The notes below the pieces were generated by a model, which was given only the letters and a program-made list of their open reading frames with translations, was not told where the DNA came from and did no database searches. A DNA stretch of 64,000 bases from Salinibacterium sp. ZJ450 (GTDB taxonomy: Bacteria; Actinomycetota; Actinomycetes; Actinomycetales; Microbacteriaceae), in contig NZ_CP061771.1 in assembly GCF_011751885.2 (NCBI RefSeq), positions 930,001-994,000 of the forward strand, given 5' to 3'. A program made the position numbers and the translations under genes. The stretch's first letter is position 1, and each line of letters starts with the position of its first letter. This document shows, piece by piece, positions 42,656 to 51,272 of this stretch.

Positions 42656-43624
42656 TCAGCTCCTCAGGCTTCGTCGGGTCCACCAGTACTGCAGCACTGA
42701 GACGATGAGCACCAGCGCGGTCAGCGAGAACGAGACGGCACTGCCGTAGCCGAAATCGAGGAACTTGAACGCCTGGTCGTACATGTAGGTGAGGGGGACT
42801 TGGGTCTCGTTGCCGGGGCCGCCGCCGGTCATCAGCAGCACCGAGATGAACACGTTGAAGCCACCGATGACCAGGAGGATCAACACTGTGGCGAGCGCAC
42901 CGCGGATGGCGGGCAGTGAGACGTAACGGAATTGCCCTATGGCACCGGCGCCGTCAATCGCCGCCGCTTCATGCAACTCCTTCGGAACCGCAGTCAGCGC
43001 GGCTAAGAAGATGATCATCGACCAGCCGATACCCTTCCAGACGCCGAGTGCGGAGATCGCGATCATCCCGGTCCATCGGTCCTGGAACCAGCTCACGTTC
43101 TCGCCGGCGACCCCGAGCAGATCGACCACCACGAAGTTGGCGAGGCCGTCGCCCGAAGAGAAGATGTAACGGAACAGCAGCGAAACGACGACCCAACTGG
43201 TGACCACGGGCAGGTAGAAGAGCACCCGGAACGCCACCCGTCCGGGCAGCTTGCTGTCGAGCAGTACCGCGAGGAACAGTCCGATGATGATCTGCAGCGG
43301 CACCGTCACCAGCGTGTAGGCCCCTGCGTTCACCAGCGAGTTCAGGAACACCGGGTCGGCGAACGCTCGTGCGTAGTTGTCGAGGCCGACCCACGGGCTG
43401 TCGGCGCCCGGCGTGATGCTCCAGTCGCGCAGGCTGAGCAGCATGGTCTGCACGGCGGGGTAGAGCATGATCAGCGCGTAAAGCGCAAAGCCTGGAAGCA
43501 CGAATCCATATGCCGCGAGGACCTCGCGCCGCCCTCCGCCGGCGGCGGGCAGGGCTCGCCGCCGGCGGATGACCGGACTAGTCGCGACCGGTTGTGGCGG
43601 CGCGATGGTTGGTGTCGTGGTCAC
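42656..43624 (-). CDS. Carbohydrate ABC transporter permease (MalF/UgpA-like)
   Basis: 322 residues from GTG 43624 with RBS AGGAAG. Cytoplasmic N-terminus (about 35 residues), then six membrane segments; the EAA loop is EAAAIDGAGAIGQFRYVSLP, and GGPGNETQVPLTYMYDQAF follows. Forms the heterodimeric channel with the MalG-like protein. Confidence 0.92.
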   Translation of the reverse strand: MTTTPTIAPPQPVATSPVIRRRRALPAAGGGRREVLAAYGFVLPGFALYALIMLYPAVQTMLLSLRDWSITPGADSPWVGLDNYARAFADPVFLNSLVNAGAYTLVTVPLQIIIGLFLAVLLDSKLPGRVAFRVLFYLPVVTSWVVVSLLFRYIFSSGDGLANFVVVDLLGVAGENVSWFQDRWTGMIAISALGVWKGIGWSMIIFLAALTAVPKELHEAAAIDGAGAIGQFRYVSLPAIRGALATVLILLVIGGFNVFISVLLMTGGGPGNETQVPLTYMYDQAFKFLDFGYGSAVSFSLTALVLIVSVLQYWWTRRSLRS

Positions 43625-43679
43625 ATCTTTACTTCCTGCTTGGAGGTACAGGTGGTGTAGTTAGAGCCTTGCTGGGCGT

Positions 43680-44981
43680 CTACTTGTACTGCGCAAGCAG
43701 CGCATCGGCCTCGACCGCAACGGCGTCGAGCGCGTCCTTCACCGTCTTGTCACCGCTGACCGCGGCGCGGATCTCGTCCTGCAAGATGGCGTCGATCTTG
43801 CTCCATGCAGGAGTCACCGGACGGGGCTTCGCGGTGGCGAGCTGTTCCACGAATGGCGTGTAGTACTCGTTCACGTCTGCGAGCTTGTCGCCCAGACTCT
43901 TCAGCACCGACATCTGGCCGACCTCGGCCATCGCGAGTTGCGATTCCTCGGACAGCAGGTATCGCAGGAACTCGGCGGCGGCCGCCTTATTCTCCGACGA
44001 TTGCGTCAGCACGATGTCCTCGCCGCCGACCACCGAGATGCTTCCGCCAGCGCCAGCCGGCACCTGGGCTGCCTGCAACTCGAAGTCAGGGTACTGGCTA
44101 GCGAAGATTGGGTACATCCACGGCCCGTCGAGGATTGCGGAGTACGCTCCCTGCGCCAACCCGTCGCTTGTGGCTAGACCGCCGGTGTCACCCAGGAGGA
44201 TGTCAGGTAGGTATCCCTGCTCGTACAGATCGACCAGCGTTTGCACCCCCTCGATCGACTCTGGGCTGTTGATGTAGCCGCTGGCCTTCGTCACGTCGTC
44301 GTTGACGATGTCGCCGCCTGCGCTCCAGATCCAGGGCAGCACGTTCCAGCCGCTCGCGCCATTGTCTGCGAACGCGAACGCACCGGAGTCCTTGAGCGCC
44401 GGCGCGGCATCGAGCAACTCGTCAACCGTCGTGGGCACCTCGACCCCCGCCGCCTCGAGCGCGTCGCTGTTGTACAGCAGCACCCGGGTGTTCGTGTCGA
44501 GCGGGAGCCCGAAGTAGGCGTCCTTCCACTTGTTCGTGGCGAGGCTTCCGGGGTAGGTGTTGTCGGCGATTTCCTGGAAGTCGGGCATTTCTTCGCTCAG
44601 GGGAACGAGCACGCCAAGCTCGGCGAGTTCGGGTACCCAGCCGATGTCCGCCCGCACCAGGTCCGGAAGCTGGTCGCCGGCAACCGCCGTGATGAGCTTC
44701 TGGTGCAGGTCGTCGTACGGCACCGGAACGGACTTCACGTCGACCTCAGGGAATTTATCCTCGAACGCCGGAATGATGACGTCATCCAGGGTTGCAACTT
44801 CGGGGGAGTCCGCGCTGTAGGCGTGCCAGAACGTAACGGTGCCCGAGATGTCCGTCGCACCCGGCTCGCCGATAGCGGACACCGCCGTGTCCGTCGCGTT
44901 GTCGCTCGCGCATCCGCTGAGAGCGAGGGCACTGGCCGCGACAGCTGCGGCCGTCACCATGTACATGTTTTTCACGTTCAT
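43680..44981 (-). CDS. Sugar ABC transporter substrate-binding lipoprotein
   Basis: 433 residues from ATG 44981 (RBS GGAAGG). Signal peptide with lipobox LALSGC (Cys about 24). Family 1 solute-binding protein: TVTFWHAYSADSPE, LPDLVRADIGWVPELAELG, YFGLPLDTNTRVLLYNSDAL. Captures an oligosaccharide for the two permeases. No ATPase gene is in the operon; a shared MsiK-type ATPase encoded elsewhere is likely. Confidence 0.92.
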   Translation of the reverse strand: MNVKNMYMVTAAAVAASALALSGCASDNATDTAVSAIGEPGATDISGTVTFWHAYSADSPEVATLDDVIIPAFEDKFPEVDVKSVPVPYDDLHQKLITAVAGDQLPDLVRADIGWVPELAELGVLVPLSEEMPDFQEIADNTYPGSLATNKWKDAYFGLPLDTNTRVLLYNSDALEAAGVEVPTTVDELLDAAPALKDSGAFAFADNGASGWNVLPWIWSAGGDIVNDDVTKASGYINSPESIEGVQTLVDLYEQGYLPDILLGDTGGLATSDGLAQGAYSAILDGPWMYPIFASQYPDFELQAAQVPAGAGGSISVVGGEDIVLTQSSENKAAAAEFLRYLLSEESQLAMAEVGQMSVLKSLGDKLADVNEYYTPFVEQLATAKPRPVTPAWSKIDAILQDEIRAAVSGDKTVKDALDAVAVEADALLAQYK

Positions 44982-45043
44982 GCCTTCCAATCGAACTTCG
45001 TTGTCCGGCATGCGTGCATGCATGCCCTCTGGTGCTGGGATTA

Positions 45044-45072
45044 GTTTTACGGCAAAAATAAATGGGTGTCAA
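45044..45072 (-). promoter_or_regulatory. Promoter of the sugar operon with overlapping ROK-type site
   Basis: On the minus strand TTGACA (45072-45067), 17 bases, TAAAAC (45049-45044), 63 bases before the binding-protein ATG. The plus strand here reads GTTTTACGGCAAAAATAAAT (45044-45063), similar to the site at 45106-45125, so a repressor bound here would cover the -10. Confidence 0.7.
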
Positions 45073-45105
45073 TAGTGGGCATACGGGGGTCAAAGGGCCA
45101 TACTT

Positions 45106-45125
45106 GTTTTAGTAACAAAAGTAAT
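45106..45125. promoter_or_regulatory. Second ROK-type operator, upstream of the ROK gene
   Basis: GTTTTAGTAACAAAAGTAAT contains the inverted repeat TTGTT/AACAA (45104-45108, 45114-45118) and resembles 45044-45063 (GTTTTA, CAAAA and TAA shared). It ends 24 bases before the ROK start, fitting autoregulation. Confidence 0.55.
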
Positions 45126-45149
45126 GCCTAGGGCAGAGGAGGACCCGCG

Positions 45150-46298
45150 ATGGTGTTGAATGCCCCGTCTTGGACGCCGAGTCCGGGCCCCACGCGTGAT
45201 GTCGCGCTGGAGGTGCTGCTCAATGGGCCGATCTCACGCAGTGAGATAGCGCGTCGGCTCGATTTGTCGCCCGGATCTCTGACACGTCTGGCCACTCCGC
45301 TGATTGAATCGGGGATGCTCGTCGAAACCGGTGAGCGCAGTGACGGTCGGGCCGGTCGACCATCGCGGCTGATCGACGTCGTTCCGGAGTCGCACTACTT
45401 CATTGGCATGAAGGTCACGGGCGGGGAAGTGCTCGGCGTGGCGACCGATCTTCGCGCGAATGTCCTCGCCACCTCCTCGTTGCGGCTGTCTGCTAGAGAC
45501 CCGCAGACTGTGGCCGACGCCATCGTGGAACTCACCGATTTGCTCAGCCGTGACGTGCCTTCGGTCACTGCTGTCGGTATCGGCATCGGCGGTCGCGTTG
45601 GTGATCGCGGCATCGTGCGCAGCGCACCGTTCCTCGACTGGACCGACGTTGATCTCGGCGCAATGCTCGAGCAGCGGCTCGGAATGCCGACCGTTATCGA
45701 GAACGACTTGACCGCATTTACGGCGTACGAGAACTGGTTCGGCGCCGGACGAGACGCGGATCGGTTCGCTGTGCTGACGCTCGGCGCCGGTGTTGGTTAC
45801 GGCCTGGTTGTCGGCGGCGAGGTGGTCGTGAACGATGACTCGGGCATCGGTCTGGTCGGCCATTGGCCACTCGATCCGTTCGGGCCAGTATGTACCTCCG
45901 GCCATCGTGGCTGCGCGCAGAGCGTGCTCACCCAGTCGGCGATTGTGCACGGTGTGTCGACAGCGCTGGGCAGGTCCGTCGACTACGACGAAGCTCTCGG
46001 CCTAGCCGAGGCTGGCGAGCCGGCCGCCCGACGCGTCGTCGACGACGCCGGTCGGGGTCTCGGCAAACTGCTTGCCGCCATCGCAAACCTCACGCTCCCC
46101 GAACTCATGATCGTCGGGGGCGAAGGGGTGCGACTGGTGAAATCCGCGGACGCTGCTCTGCGCGAGAGCCTGGCAGAGTACCGCGACCCCCGGGCAAGCG
46201 CGCTCGAGATCGTGACGACCAGCGGCGACGACCGGGAGTGGTGTCGCGGTGCTGCGGTCGTTGCGATTCAAACGTACGTGCTCGGGCGTCTTCGCTGA
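45150..46298 (+). CDS. ROK-family transcriptional repressor
   Basis: 382 residues. N-terminal winged helix (ISRSEIARRLDLSPGSLTRL, about 27-47) followed by a ROK sugar-kinase-like domain: GIGIGGRVGDRGIV, VIENDLTAFTAYENWFG and the zinc motif GHWPLDPFGPVCTSGHRGCAQ (about 232-252) with three Cys/His ligands. Typical XylR/NagC-type repressor that senses a sugar. It diverges from the alpha-glucan operon and is the obvious regulator. Confidence 0.92.
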   Translation: MVLNAPSWTPSPGPTRDVALEVLLNGPISRSEIARRLDLSPGSLTRLATPLIESGMLVETGERSDGRAGRPSRLIDVVPESHYFIGMKVTGGEVLGVATDLRANVLATSSLRLSARDPQTVADAIVELTDLLSRDVPSVTAVGIGIGGRVGDRGIVRSAPFLDWTDVDLGAMLEQRLGMPTVIENDLTAFTAYENWFGAGRDADRFAVLTLGAGVGYGLVVGGEVVVNDDSGIGLVGHWPLDPFGPVCTSGHRGCAQSVLTQSAIVHGVSTALGRSVDYDEALGLAEAGEPAARRVVDDAGRGLGKLLAAIANLTLPELMIVGGEGVRLVKSADAALRESLAEYRDPRASALEIVTTSGDDREWCRGAAVVAIQTYVLGRLR

Positions 46299-46317
46299 CG
46301 CGAGAGCGGCTGCTCGA

Positions 46318-47337
46318 TCAGCCGGCAGCGCCCAGCAAATCCGCGTGGTGGATCTCGGCAACGTTCGGATGCGCCCGCAGGCGGTACCGCAGCGCATTGT
46401 CCCCGTAGGTGTCGAGGATCGGGCTGTTCGTCGGGTCGACGGAGAGCCCGCGAGCCGCAGCGGCCAGCTCCGGGCTGAGTTCGAGCCGCGGCATCACGGT
46501 GTCGAGCGCCGGGTTGAAGAAGAACGGCACCGAGATGCGGTCGGTACCGATCGGCGGCGAGAAGACCTTGTGCAGCGTGGCCTTGAGGTAGCCGCCGGTG
46601 GCCAGCTCGAGCATCTCACCGATGTTCACGACGAACGCCCCGGGAATCGACGGCGCATCGATCCACTCGCCCTCGTACTCGACCTGCAGACCTTCCTTGC
46701 CCGGCTCCACGAGCAGCAGCGTCAGCACGCCACCATCCCGGTGCGCACCGACGCCCTGCTTGCGCTCCTCCGCCCCGGACTCACCCGGGTACCGCACGAT
46801 CTTGGTCAGCGCGAACGGCTTGTCGGCAAACGCCTCATCGAAGGCATCCTCCGGCGCGCCGAGCGCCAGCGCCCACATCCGCAACAGTCGCAGCGAGACC
46901 CGGCTGAGTTCATCGTTCCAGCGCTCGGCGACCTCACGCAGCTCCGGCAGTGCCTCGGGCCACAGGTTCGGGCCTTCGAGCCGCCAATAGTCGGCGGTTT
47001 CGGATGTCGGTTCGACGGCATCCCGTTCGGGTCCGATATCGATCTGCTCGCGCCAGTCGACGTCACCGTGGGTGAGTTCGCCGCCGACCCGGGTGTACCC
47101 GCGGAACTGCGGGCTGTATATGTTCTCGAGCTTGAGCTTCTCGTCGGTGGGCAGGTCGAAGAACCGGCGCGAGAGAGCGAGCAGGTCGTCGATGAGCTGA
47201 TGGTCGACACCATGGCCGACGAGATAGAAGAACCCGACCTCGTGGGTCGCGCGCAGCAGATCGGCGCGGAACGCGGCTGCTTCGTCAGCGCCGGCGTCCA
47301 GTCGGGAGAAGTCGAGGATCGGGAGGGATGAGCTCAT
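46318..47337 (-). CDS. 2-oxoglutarate/Fe(II) oxygenase, isopenicillin N synthase-like
   Basis: 339 residues. N-terminal DIOX_N segment (LPILDFSRL, EVGFFYLVGHGV, LSRRFFDLPTDEKLKLEN). The catalytic core has GAHRDGGVLTLL (His and Asp ligands), TLHKVFSPP (third His) and RISVPFFFNP (Arg-x-Ser for 2-oxoglutarate). Oxidises an unknown small molecule. Single gene, convergent with ROK (19 bases). Confidence 0.9.
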   Translation of the reverse strand: MSSSLPILDFSRLDAGADEAAAFRADLLRATHEVGFFYLVGHGVDHQLIDDLLALSRRFFDLPTDEKLKLENIYSPQFRGYTRVGGELTHGDVDWREQIDIGPERDAVEPTSETADYWRLEGPNLWPEALPELREVAERWNDELSRVSLRLLRMWALALGAPEDAFDEAFADKPFALTKIVRYPGESGAEERKQGVGAHRDGGVLTLLLVEPGKEGLQVEYEGEWIDAPSIPGAFVVNIGEMLELATGGYLKATLHKVFSPPIGTDRISVPFFFNPALDTVMPRLELSPELAAAARGLSVDPTNSPILDTYGDNALRYRLRAHPNVAEIHHADLLGAAG

Positions 47338-47356
47338 ACGTCAATGCTGGCATGCG

Positions 47357-48226
47357 TCACGGATGCTCCTGGACATGTGACAACCGAGGCCGCGCATGCA
47401 CGGGCATTCCGCCCTTCCGTTGCTCTGGCCGCGCAGGAGCGATGATCACCGGCACGCGACCCTGAGCGTCGGGCAGGTCGTCTCCACCGAGAACCTGACA
47501 CCGTTCGAAACGGTACTCCGCCCAGAGCGCAGCGGTCCACGCGCAGAGCGCCGCGTCGAGCAGGTCCTCGCGGTGTTTGTATGGGATGTCGAGCAGCGGC
47601 GACGGCTCGTCGAGCAGTTGCGCGGTGACCGGGTGGGAGCGCAGATCGAGGGGCGGCCGCGCATCGGTGAGCCGCGACATCCGTCTCAGGAGTTCGTCGC
47701 ATTCGGCTGCGCGGAAGGCGCGCTTCGCTGCCATGTCCGAGAGCGCCGGGTTGAACCGTTTGTACCGCGGCCGTTCGATGTCGTAACCCAGCTCGGCGGC
47801 GCCGACCAGCGTGGTGTAGGGGTAGCACTCGAAGAACTGCACGACGTCGGCGCGAGGCGGTTGTGACCCGTCGGTGTAGGCCCATCCGGCCAGCTCCAGG
47901 CGTTGCCGCAGCGTGACGCCGCCCAGCCACGGTCGGCCGAGATTGGACGGATTCGCGTACACCTGCCAGCGTCCGTAGCGCTGCGCAACCTCACGTTCGC
48001 ACTCGCGGATGCCGGTTGGATTCGCCACCACCAGCGGTGCGTCGATCGCGACAACGTCGCCGGGGGAGGCGGTGCGCAGCAGCCACCCCGCCACCGTGTC
48101 GATGCCGCGAGCCCATCCGGCGTCGAGGACGGTTCCGGATGCGGCGAGGCAAACCAGCCCGGACTCTTTGGCAGCCCTGGCCACGGTGCCCTCGCCCCAA
48201 GCCAGGTCGACGCCGATGTAGTTCAC
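47357..48226 (-). CDS. DUF429 family protein (RNase H-like fold), copy 1
   Basis: 289 residues from GTG 48226, matching the start of the paralogue at 62641-63549. YIGVDLAWGEGT opening, VVAIDAPLVVANPTG, FFECYPYTTLV and KHREDLLDAALCAWTAALWA are the acidic blocks of the DUF429 RNase H-like family. Nuclease activity is predicted for the family but not shown. Single gene. Confidence 0.87.
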   Translation of the reverse strand: MNYIGVDLAWGEGTVARAAKESGLVCLAASGTVLDAGWARGIDTVAGWLLRTASPGDVVAIDAPLVVANPTGIRECEREVAQRYGRWQVYANPSNLGRPWLGGVTLRQRLELAGWAYTDGSQPPRADVVQFFECYPYTTLVGAAELGYDIERPRYKRFNPALSDMAAKRAFRAAECDELLRRMSRLTDARPPLDLRSHPVTAQLLDEPSPLLDIPYKHREDLLDAALCAWTAALWAEYRFERCQVLGGDDLPDAQGRVPVIIAPARPEQRKGGMPVHARPRLSHVQEHP

Positions 48227-48299
48227 AAAGACACGGTAATGCTGGCCATGCGCGCCCAACCGTGCTCAACTGGTCCCCACTGCGCAGGGAGGAGCCGCC

Positions 48300-48860
48300 G
48301 TGGGCCGCTTGAACTACACAGGCATCGTCTCGCTCGACGGCTACATCAACGATGCGGCGGGCAACTTCGACTGGGCCGCGCCCGACGAGGAGGTGCACGC
48401 CTTCATCAACGACCTCGAGCGTTCCGCAGGAACGTACCTCTACGGGCGGCGAATGTACGAGGTGATGAAGTTCTGGCAAACCGTGCCGGAGCAGCCGGAC
48501 GAGTCCGCTGTGATGATCGATTTCGCCGAGGTCTGGCGCGCCGCTGAGAAGATCGTCTTCTCGACCTCGCTCGAAGCGGTCGATACCCCGCGAACCCGGA
48601 TCGAGCGGACTTTCGACCCGTATGCCGTCGCCCGGCTGAAGGCGGACCAGGAGCGTGACCTCTCGATCGGCGGGGCGACGCTCGCCGCGACAGCGATCGC
48701 GGCCGGCCTCGTCGACGAGTTCCACCTGTTCCTGACTCCGGTCATCGTCGGGGGTGGCACGCCGTTCTTTCCCGACGGGGTCAAAGCAGGCCTCCGGCTC
48801 GAGGACGAACGCCGCTTCGCCAGCGGGATCGTCTACCTGCGGTACACCTCCCAGGTTTAA
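48300..48860 (+). CDS. Dihydrofolate reductase-like protein (RibD C-terminal family)
   Basis: 186 residues from GTG 48300 with RBS GGGAGGAG. NYTGIVSLDGYINDAAGNFDW, RRMYEVMKFWQT, LSIGGATLAATAIAAGLVDE and VIVGGGTPFFPDG are the RibD_C/YyaP pattern. NADPH-dependent reductase fold, true substrate unknown. Divergent from DUF429. Confidence 0.87.
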   Translation: MGRLNYTGIVSLDGYINDAAGNFDWAAPDEEVHAFINDLERSAGTYLYGRRMYEVMKFWQTVPEQPDESAVMIDFAEVWRAAEKIVFSTSLEAVDTPRTRIERTFDPYAVARLKADQERDLSIGGATLAATAIAAGLVDEFHLFLTPVIVGGGTPFFPDGVKAGLRLEDERRFASGIVYLRYTSQV

Positions 48861-48910
48861 GCCGACGATCCCCAGACCGGCCGACTCAAAATCCGCTCAT
48901 GCTAGGTTGA

Positions 48911-48946
48911 AGAGGTGCCGCCGCTTATATCACGCGGCATTCCTCT
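48911..48946. promoter_or_regulatory. Inverted repeat between the RibD-like gene and tmm
   Basis: AGAGGTGCCGC (48911-48921) pairs with GCGGCA-TT-CCTCT (48934-48946). It could terminate the upstream gene (50 bases after its stop) or act as an operator for tmm (134 bases before its start). Confidence 0.45.
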
Positions 48947-49079
48947 CTAGCAATAGTGCCGCGAACGTCTTTCTGCGGCTGGCTGGAGACGATTTCTACC
49001 CCGCCACCGCGTCGGCGACCAATCGCCACTGCCATGGATGGACGGATGAACTCAGGCTGAAAAGGCGGAAAGGTACTAT

Positions 49080-50456
49080 TTGCGCAAGCGCATCGCGATC
49101 ATCGGAGCTGGACCCAGCGGAATGGCCCAGCTGCGGGCCTTCGAATCGGCACAGAAGGCGGGTCGCGAGATCCCCGACATCGTGTGCTTTGAGAAGCAGG
49201 ATGATTGGGGCGGCCAGTGGAACTACAACTGGCGCACCGGCACCGACCAGCACGGTGAACCCGTGCACTCGAGCATGTACCGAAACCTCTGGTCGAACGG
49301 GCCGAAGGAAGCACTGGAGTTCGCCGAGTACACCTTCGATGACCACTTCGGCCGCGCGATCTCGTCCTATCCTCCTCGCGCGGTGCTCTGGGACTACATC
49401 GATGGCCGCGCCCGCAAGAGCGACGTGAAGAAGTTCGTGCGCTTCGCCACGGCAGTGCGCTGGGTCGAGTTCCACGAGGACACCCAGACCTTCACCGTGA
49501 CCGTCGAGAACCTTGCGACCAAGACCACGTACTCCGAGGAGTTCGACCACGTCATCGTGGGCTCCGGCCACTTCACCGTTCCCAACGTGCCGACCTTCGC
49601 CGGAATCGAGACCTTCACCGGCAGTCTGCGTCACGCGCACGACTTCCGGGGCGCTGAAGCCCTTGCCGGCAAGGACGTTCTCCTCGTCGGTGCCAGCTAC
49701 TCGGCTGAGGACATCGGCGTGCAGGCGCACAAAATGGGCGCCCGCTCGGTGACCATCAGCTACCGCTCGCGGCCGATGGGATTCGACTGGCCCGAGGGCA
49801 TGTCCGAGGTGCCGCTCGTCGACCATTTCGACGGTTCGGTCGTGCACTTCATCGACGGAACGAGCAAACGGTTCGACGCCGTGGTGCTCTGCACGGGGTA
49901 CCTCCACCATTACCCGTTCCTCCCGTCCGATCTCGCACTGGACTCCCGCAACACCCTGTACCCCGACACGCTTTACCGTGGCGTCGTTCGCGAGAACAAC
50001 GACAGGCTGTTCTTCCTCGGTGCCCAGGACCAGTGGTTCACCTTCAACATGTTCGACGCGCAGGCCTGGTACGTGCGCGACCTGATTCTCGGCGACGCGG
50101 TTGTTCCGGATGTCGCAGAGCAGCGCCGCAGCATGGACGAGTGGCTGGAACGCCTGGCTTCCCTCGACGGCGCCGAGGACGAGGTGCGGTTCCAGGCGGA
50201 CTACATCAAGGACCTCATCACCGCCACGGATTACCCGATGTTCGACCTCGAAGAGGTCTCGAGGATCTTCCTGGCCTGGAAGCACGATAAGCAGCGCGAC
50301 ATCCTCACCTACCGCGACCGGGTGTATCCCTCCGTGATGACCGGCACCATGGCAGCCGTGCACCACACGCCGTGGCTGAAGGAACTCGACGACAGCCCTG
50401 AGCGGTACCACTCCCGGCCAGAGGATGCGGCTAAGGGCACCCGCCGCGCCGCCTGA
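49080..50456 (+). CDS. tmm: Trimethylamine monooxygenase (flavin-containing monooxygenase)
   Basis: 458 residues from TTG 49080, supported by RBS GGAAAGG seven bases before it; no other in-frame start precedes the FAD motif. FAD motif RIAIIGAGPSGMAQLRAF, NADPH motif LLVGASYSAEDIG and FMO signature FTGSLRHAHDF are present. Long stretches such as WGGQWNYNWRTG, SMYRNLWSNGPKEALEFAEY and LFFLGAQDQWFTFNMFDAQA match bacterial Tmm, which oxidises trimethylamine to its N-oxide with NADPH and O2. No tdm or TMAO transporter is adjacent. A terminator follows. Confidence 0.88.
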   Translation: MRKRIAIIGAGPSGMAQLRAFESAQKAGREIPDIVCFEKQDDWGGQWNYNWRTGTDQHGEPVHSSMYRNLWSNGPKEALEFAEYTFDDHFGRAISSYPPRAVLWDYIDGRARKSDVKKFVRFATAVRWVEFHEDTQTFTVTVENLATKTTYSEEFDHVIVGSGHFTVPNVPTFAGIETFTGSLRHAHDFRGAEALAGKDVLLVGASYSAEDIGVQAHKMGARSVTISYRSRPMGFDWPEGMSEVPLVDHFDGSVVHFIDGTSKRFDAVVLCTGYLHHYPFLPSDLALDSRNTLYPDTLYRGVVRENNDRLFFLGAQDQWFTFNMFDAQAWYVRDLILGDAVVPDVAEQRRSMDEWLERLASLDGAEDEVRFQADYIKDLITATDYPMFDLEEVSRIFLAWKHDKQRDILTYRDRVYPSVMTGTMAAVHHTPWLKELDDSPERYHSRPEDAAKGTRRAA

Positions 50457-50462
50457 TCGGCC

Positions 50463-50500
50463 GACTCCGAGGACGGGTACGGAGTACCCGCCTCGGAGTC
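50463..50500 (+). terminator. Terminator after tmm
   Basis: GACTCCGAGG (50463-50472) pairs with CCTCGGAGTC (50491-50500), and inner CGGGTA with TACCCG; one bulged A, 5-base loop. It begins 7 bases after the tmm stop. Confidence 0.82.
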
Positions 50501-50529
50501 CCATCGAGCAACTTGTGATATCTACCGTT

Positions 50530-50551
50530 TATCGATATCTTTCTATCGATA
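50530..50551 (+). promoter_or_regulatory. Direct TATCGATA repeats upstream of DUF2975/XRE (operator candidate)
   Basis: Two copies of the palindrome TATCGATA (50530-50537 and 50544-50551), 14 bases apart, 18 bases before the ATG, with a related GATATC just upstream. Suited to autoregulation by the XRE protein encoded in the same operon. Confidence 0.55.
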
Positions 50552-50568
50552 CGGAAGAAGGCACCATC

Positions 50569-51054
50569 ATGGGAAAGCTCACCATCCTCGCGCTGCGCAT
50601 CGTGATCGCGCTTGCGCTGATCGGGTCACTCGCCGTGCAGATCGTCATGATGCCGCTGGTCTGGGTGGATCTGGAAGGCACTGAGGATCGCATCCGGGTG
50701 CTGCTCATCGGCATCCTCGTCCTCGGCATCCTGACCATGCAAGTCAGTGCCCTTTGCGTGTGGCGGCTTCTGACGATGGTGCGACGAGGTTCGGTGTTCA
50801 CCCGTGCTGCATTCCGGTACGTCGATATCATCATCGGGGCGATCGCGGCGGCGTCCCTCCTCACGTTCCTGCTCGCAGTCCTGTTGGCGCCTGGCGACGC
50901 GGCGCCCGGCATCGTCGGACTCATCTGCGGCGCGGCGCTGGTCGTCGCCGGCGTGGCTCTGATCGTCTTGGTGCTGCGGATGCTGCTGGCCCAGGCGGTC
51001 GCGAGGGAGATCGAGGCGCAGCAGCTGCGGTCCGAGCTGAACGAGGTGATCTGA
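50569..51054 (+). CDS. DUF2975 membrane protein
   Basis: 161 residues from ATG 50569 (RBS GAAGAAGG). Four membrane segments (about 6-28, 44-66, 88-112, 120-142) and the RRGSVFTRAAFRYVD loop of the DUF2975 family. Usually encoded with a small XRE regulator, as here (TGATG overlap). Function unknown. Confidence 0.85.
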   Translation: MGKLTILALRIVIALALIGSLAVQIVMMPLVWVDLEGTEDRIRVLLIGILVLGILTMQVSALCVWRLLTMVRRGSVFTRAAFRYVDIIIGAIAAASLLTFLLAVLLAPGDAAPGIVGLICGAALVVAGVALIVLVLRMLLAQAVAREIEAQQLRSELNEVI

Positions 51055-51272
51055 TGCCCATCGTCGTCGACATCGACGTGATGCTCGCTCGGCGCAAAAT
51101 GGCCGTCGGAACCCTCGCCGAGCGGGTCGGCGTCACGCCCGCGAACATCGCGGTGCTCAAGAACGGGCGCGCCAAGGCGGTGCGTTTCACCACGCTGGAG
51201 GCGCTGTGCGAGGTGCTCCAGTGTCAGCCCGGTGACCTGCTGCGCTGGGAGCCCGAGAGCGAGGAGTCCTAG
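51054..51272 (+). CDS. XRE-family regulator (YozG-like, 72 residues)
   Basis: A single helix-turn-helix domain: VDIDVMLARRKMAVGTLAER, VGVTPANIAVLKNGRAKAVR, FTTLEALCEVLQCQPGDLLR. The small Cro/CI type encoded together with DUF2975 proteins; probably controls this operon. The 3' part overlaps the end of the convergent methyltransferase frame. Confidence 0.88.
   Translation: MPIVVDIDVMLARRKMAVGTLAERVGVTPANIAVLKNGRAKAVRFTTLEALCEVLQCQPGDLLRWEPESEES

Noticed and set aside
48996-50504. 502-residue open frame on the minus strand
   Set aside because: Antisense to tmm, which has full-length family similarity.
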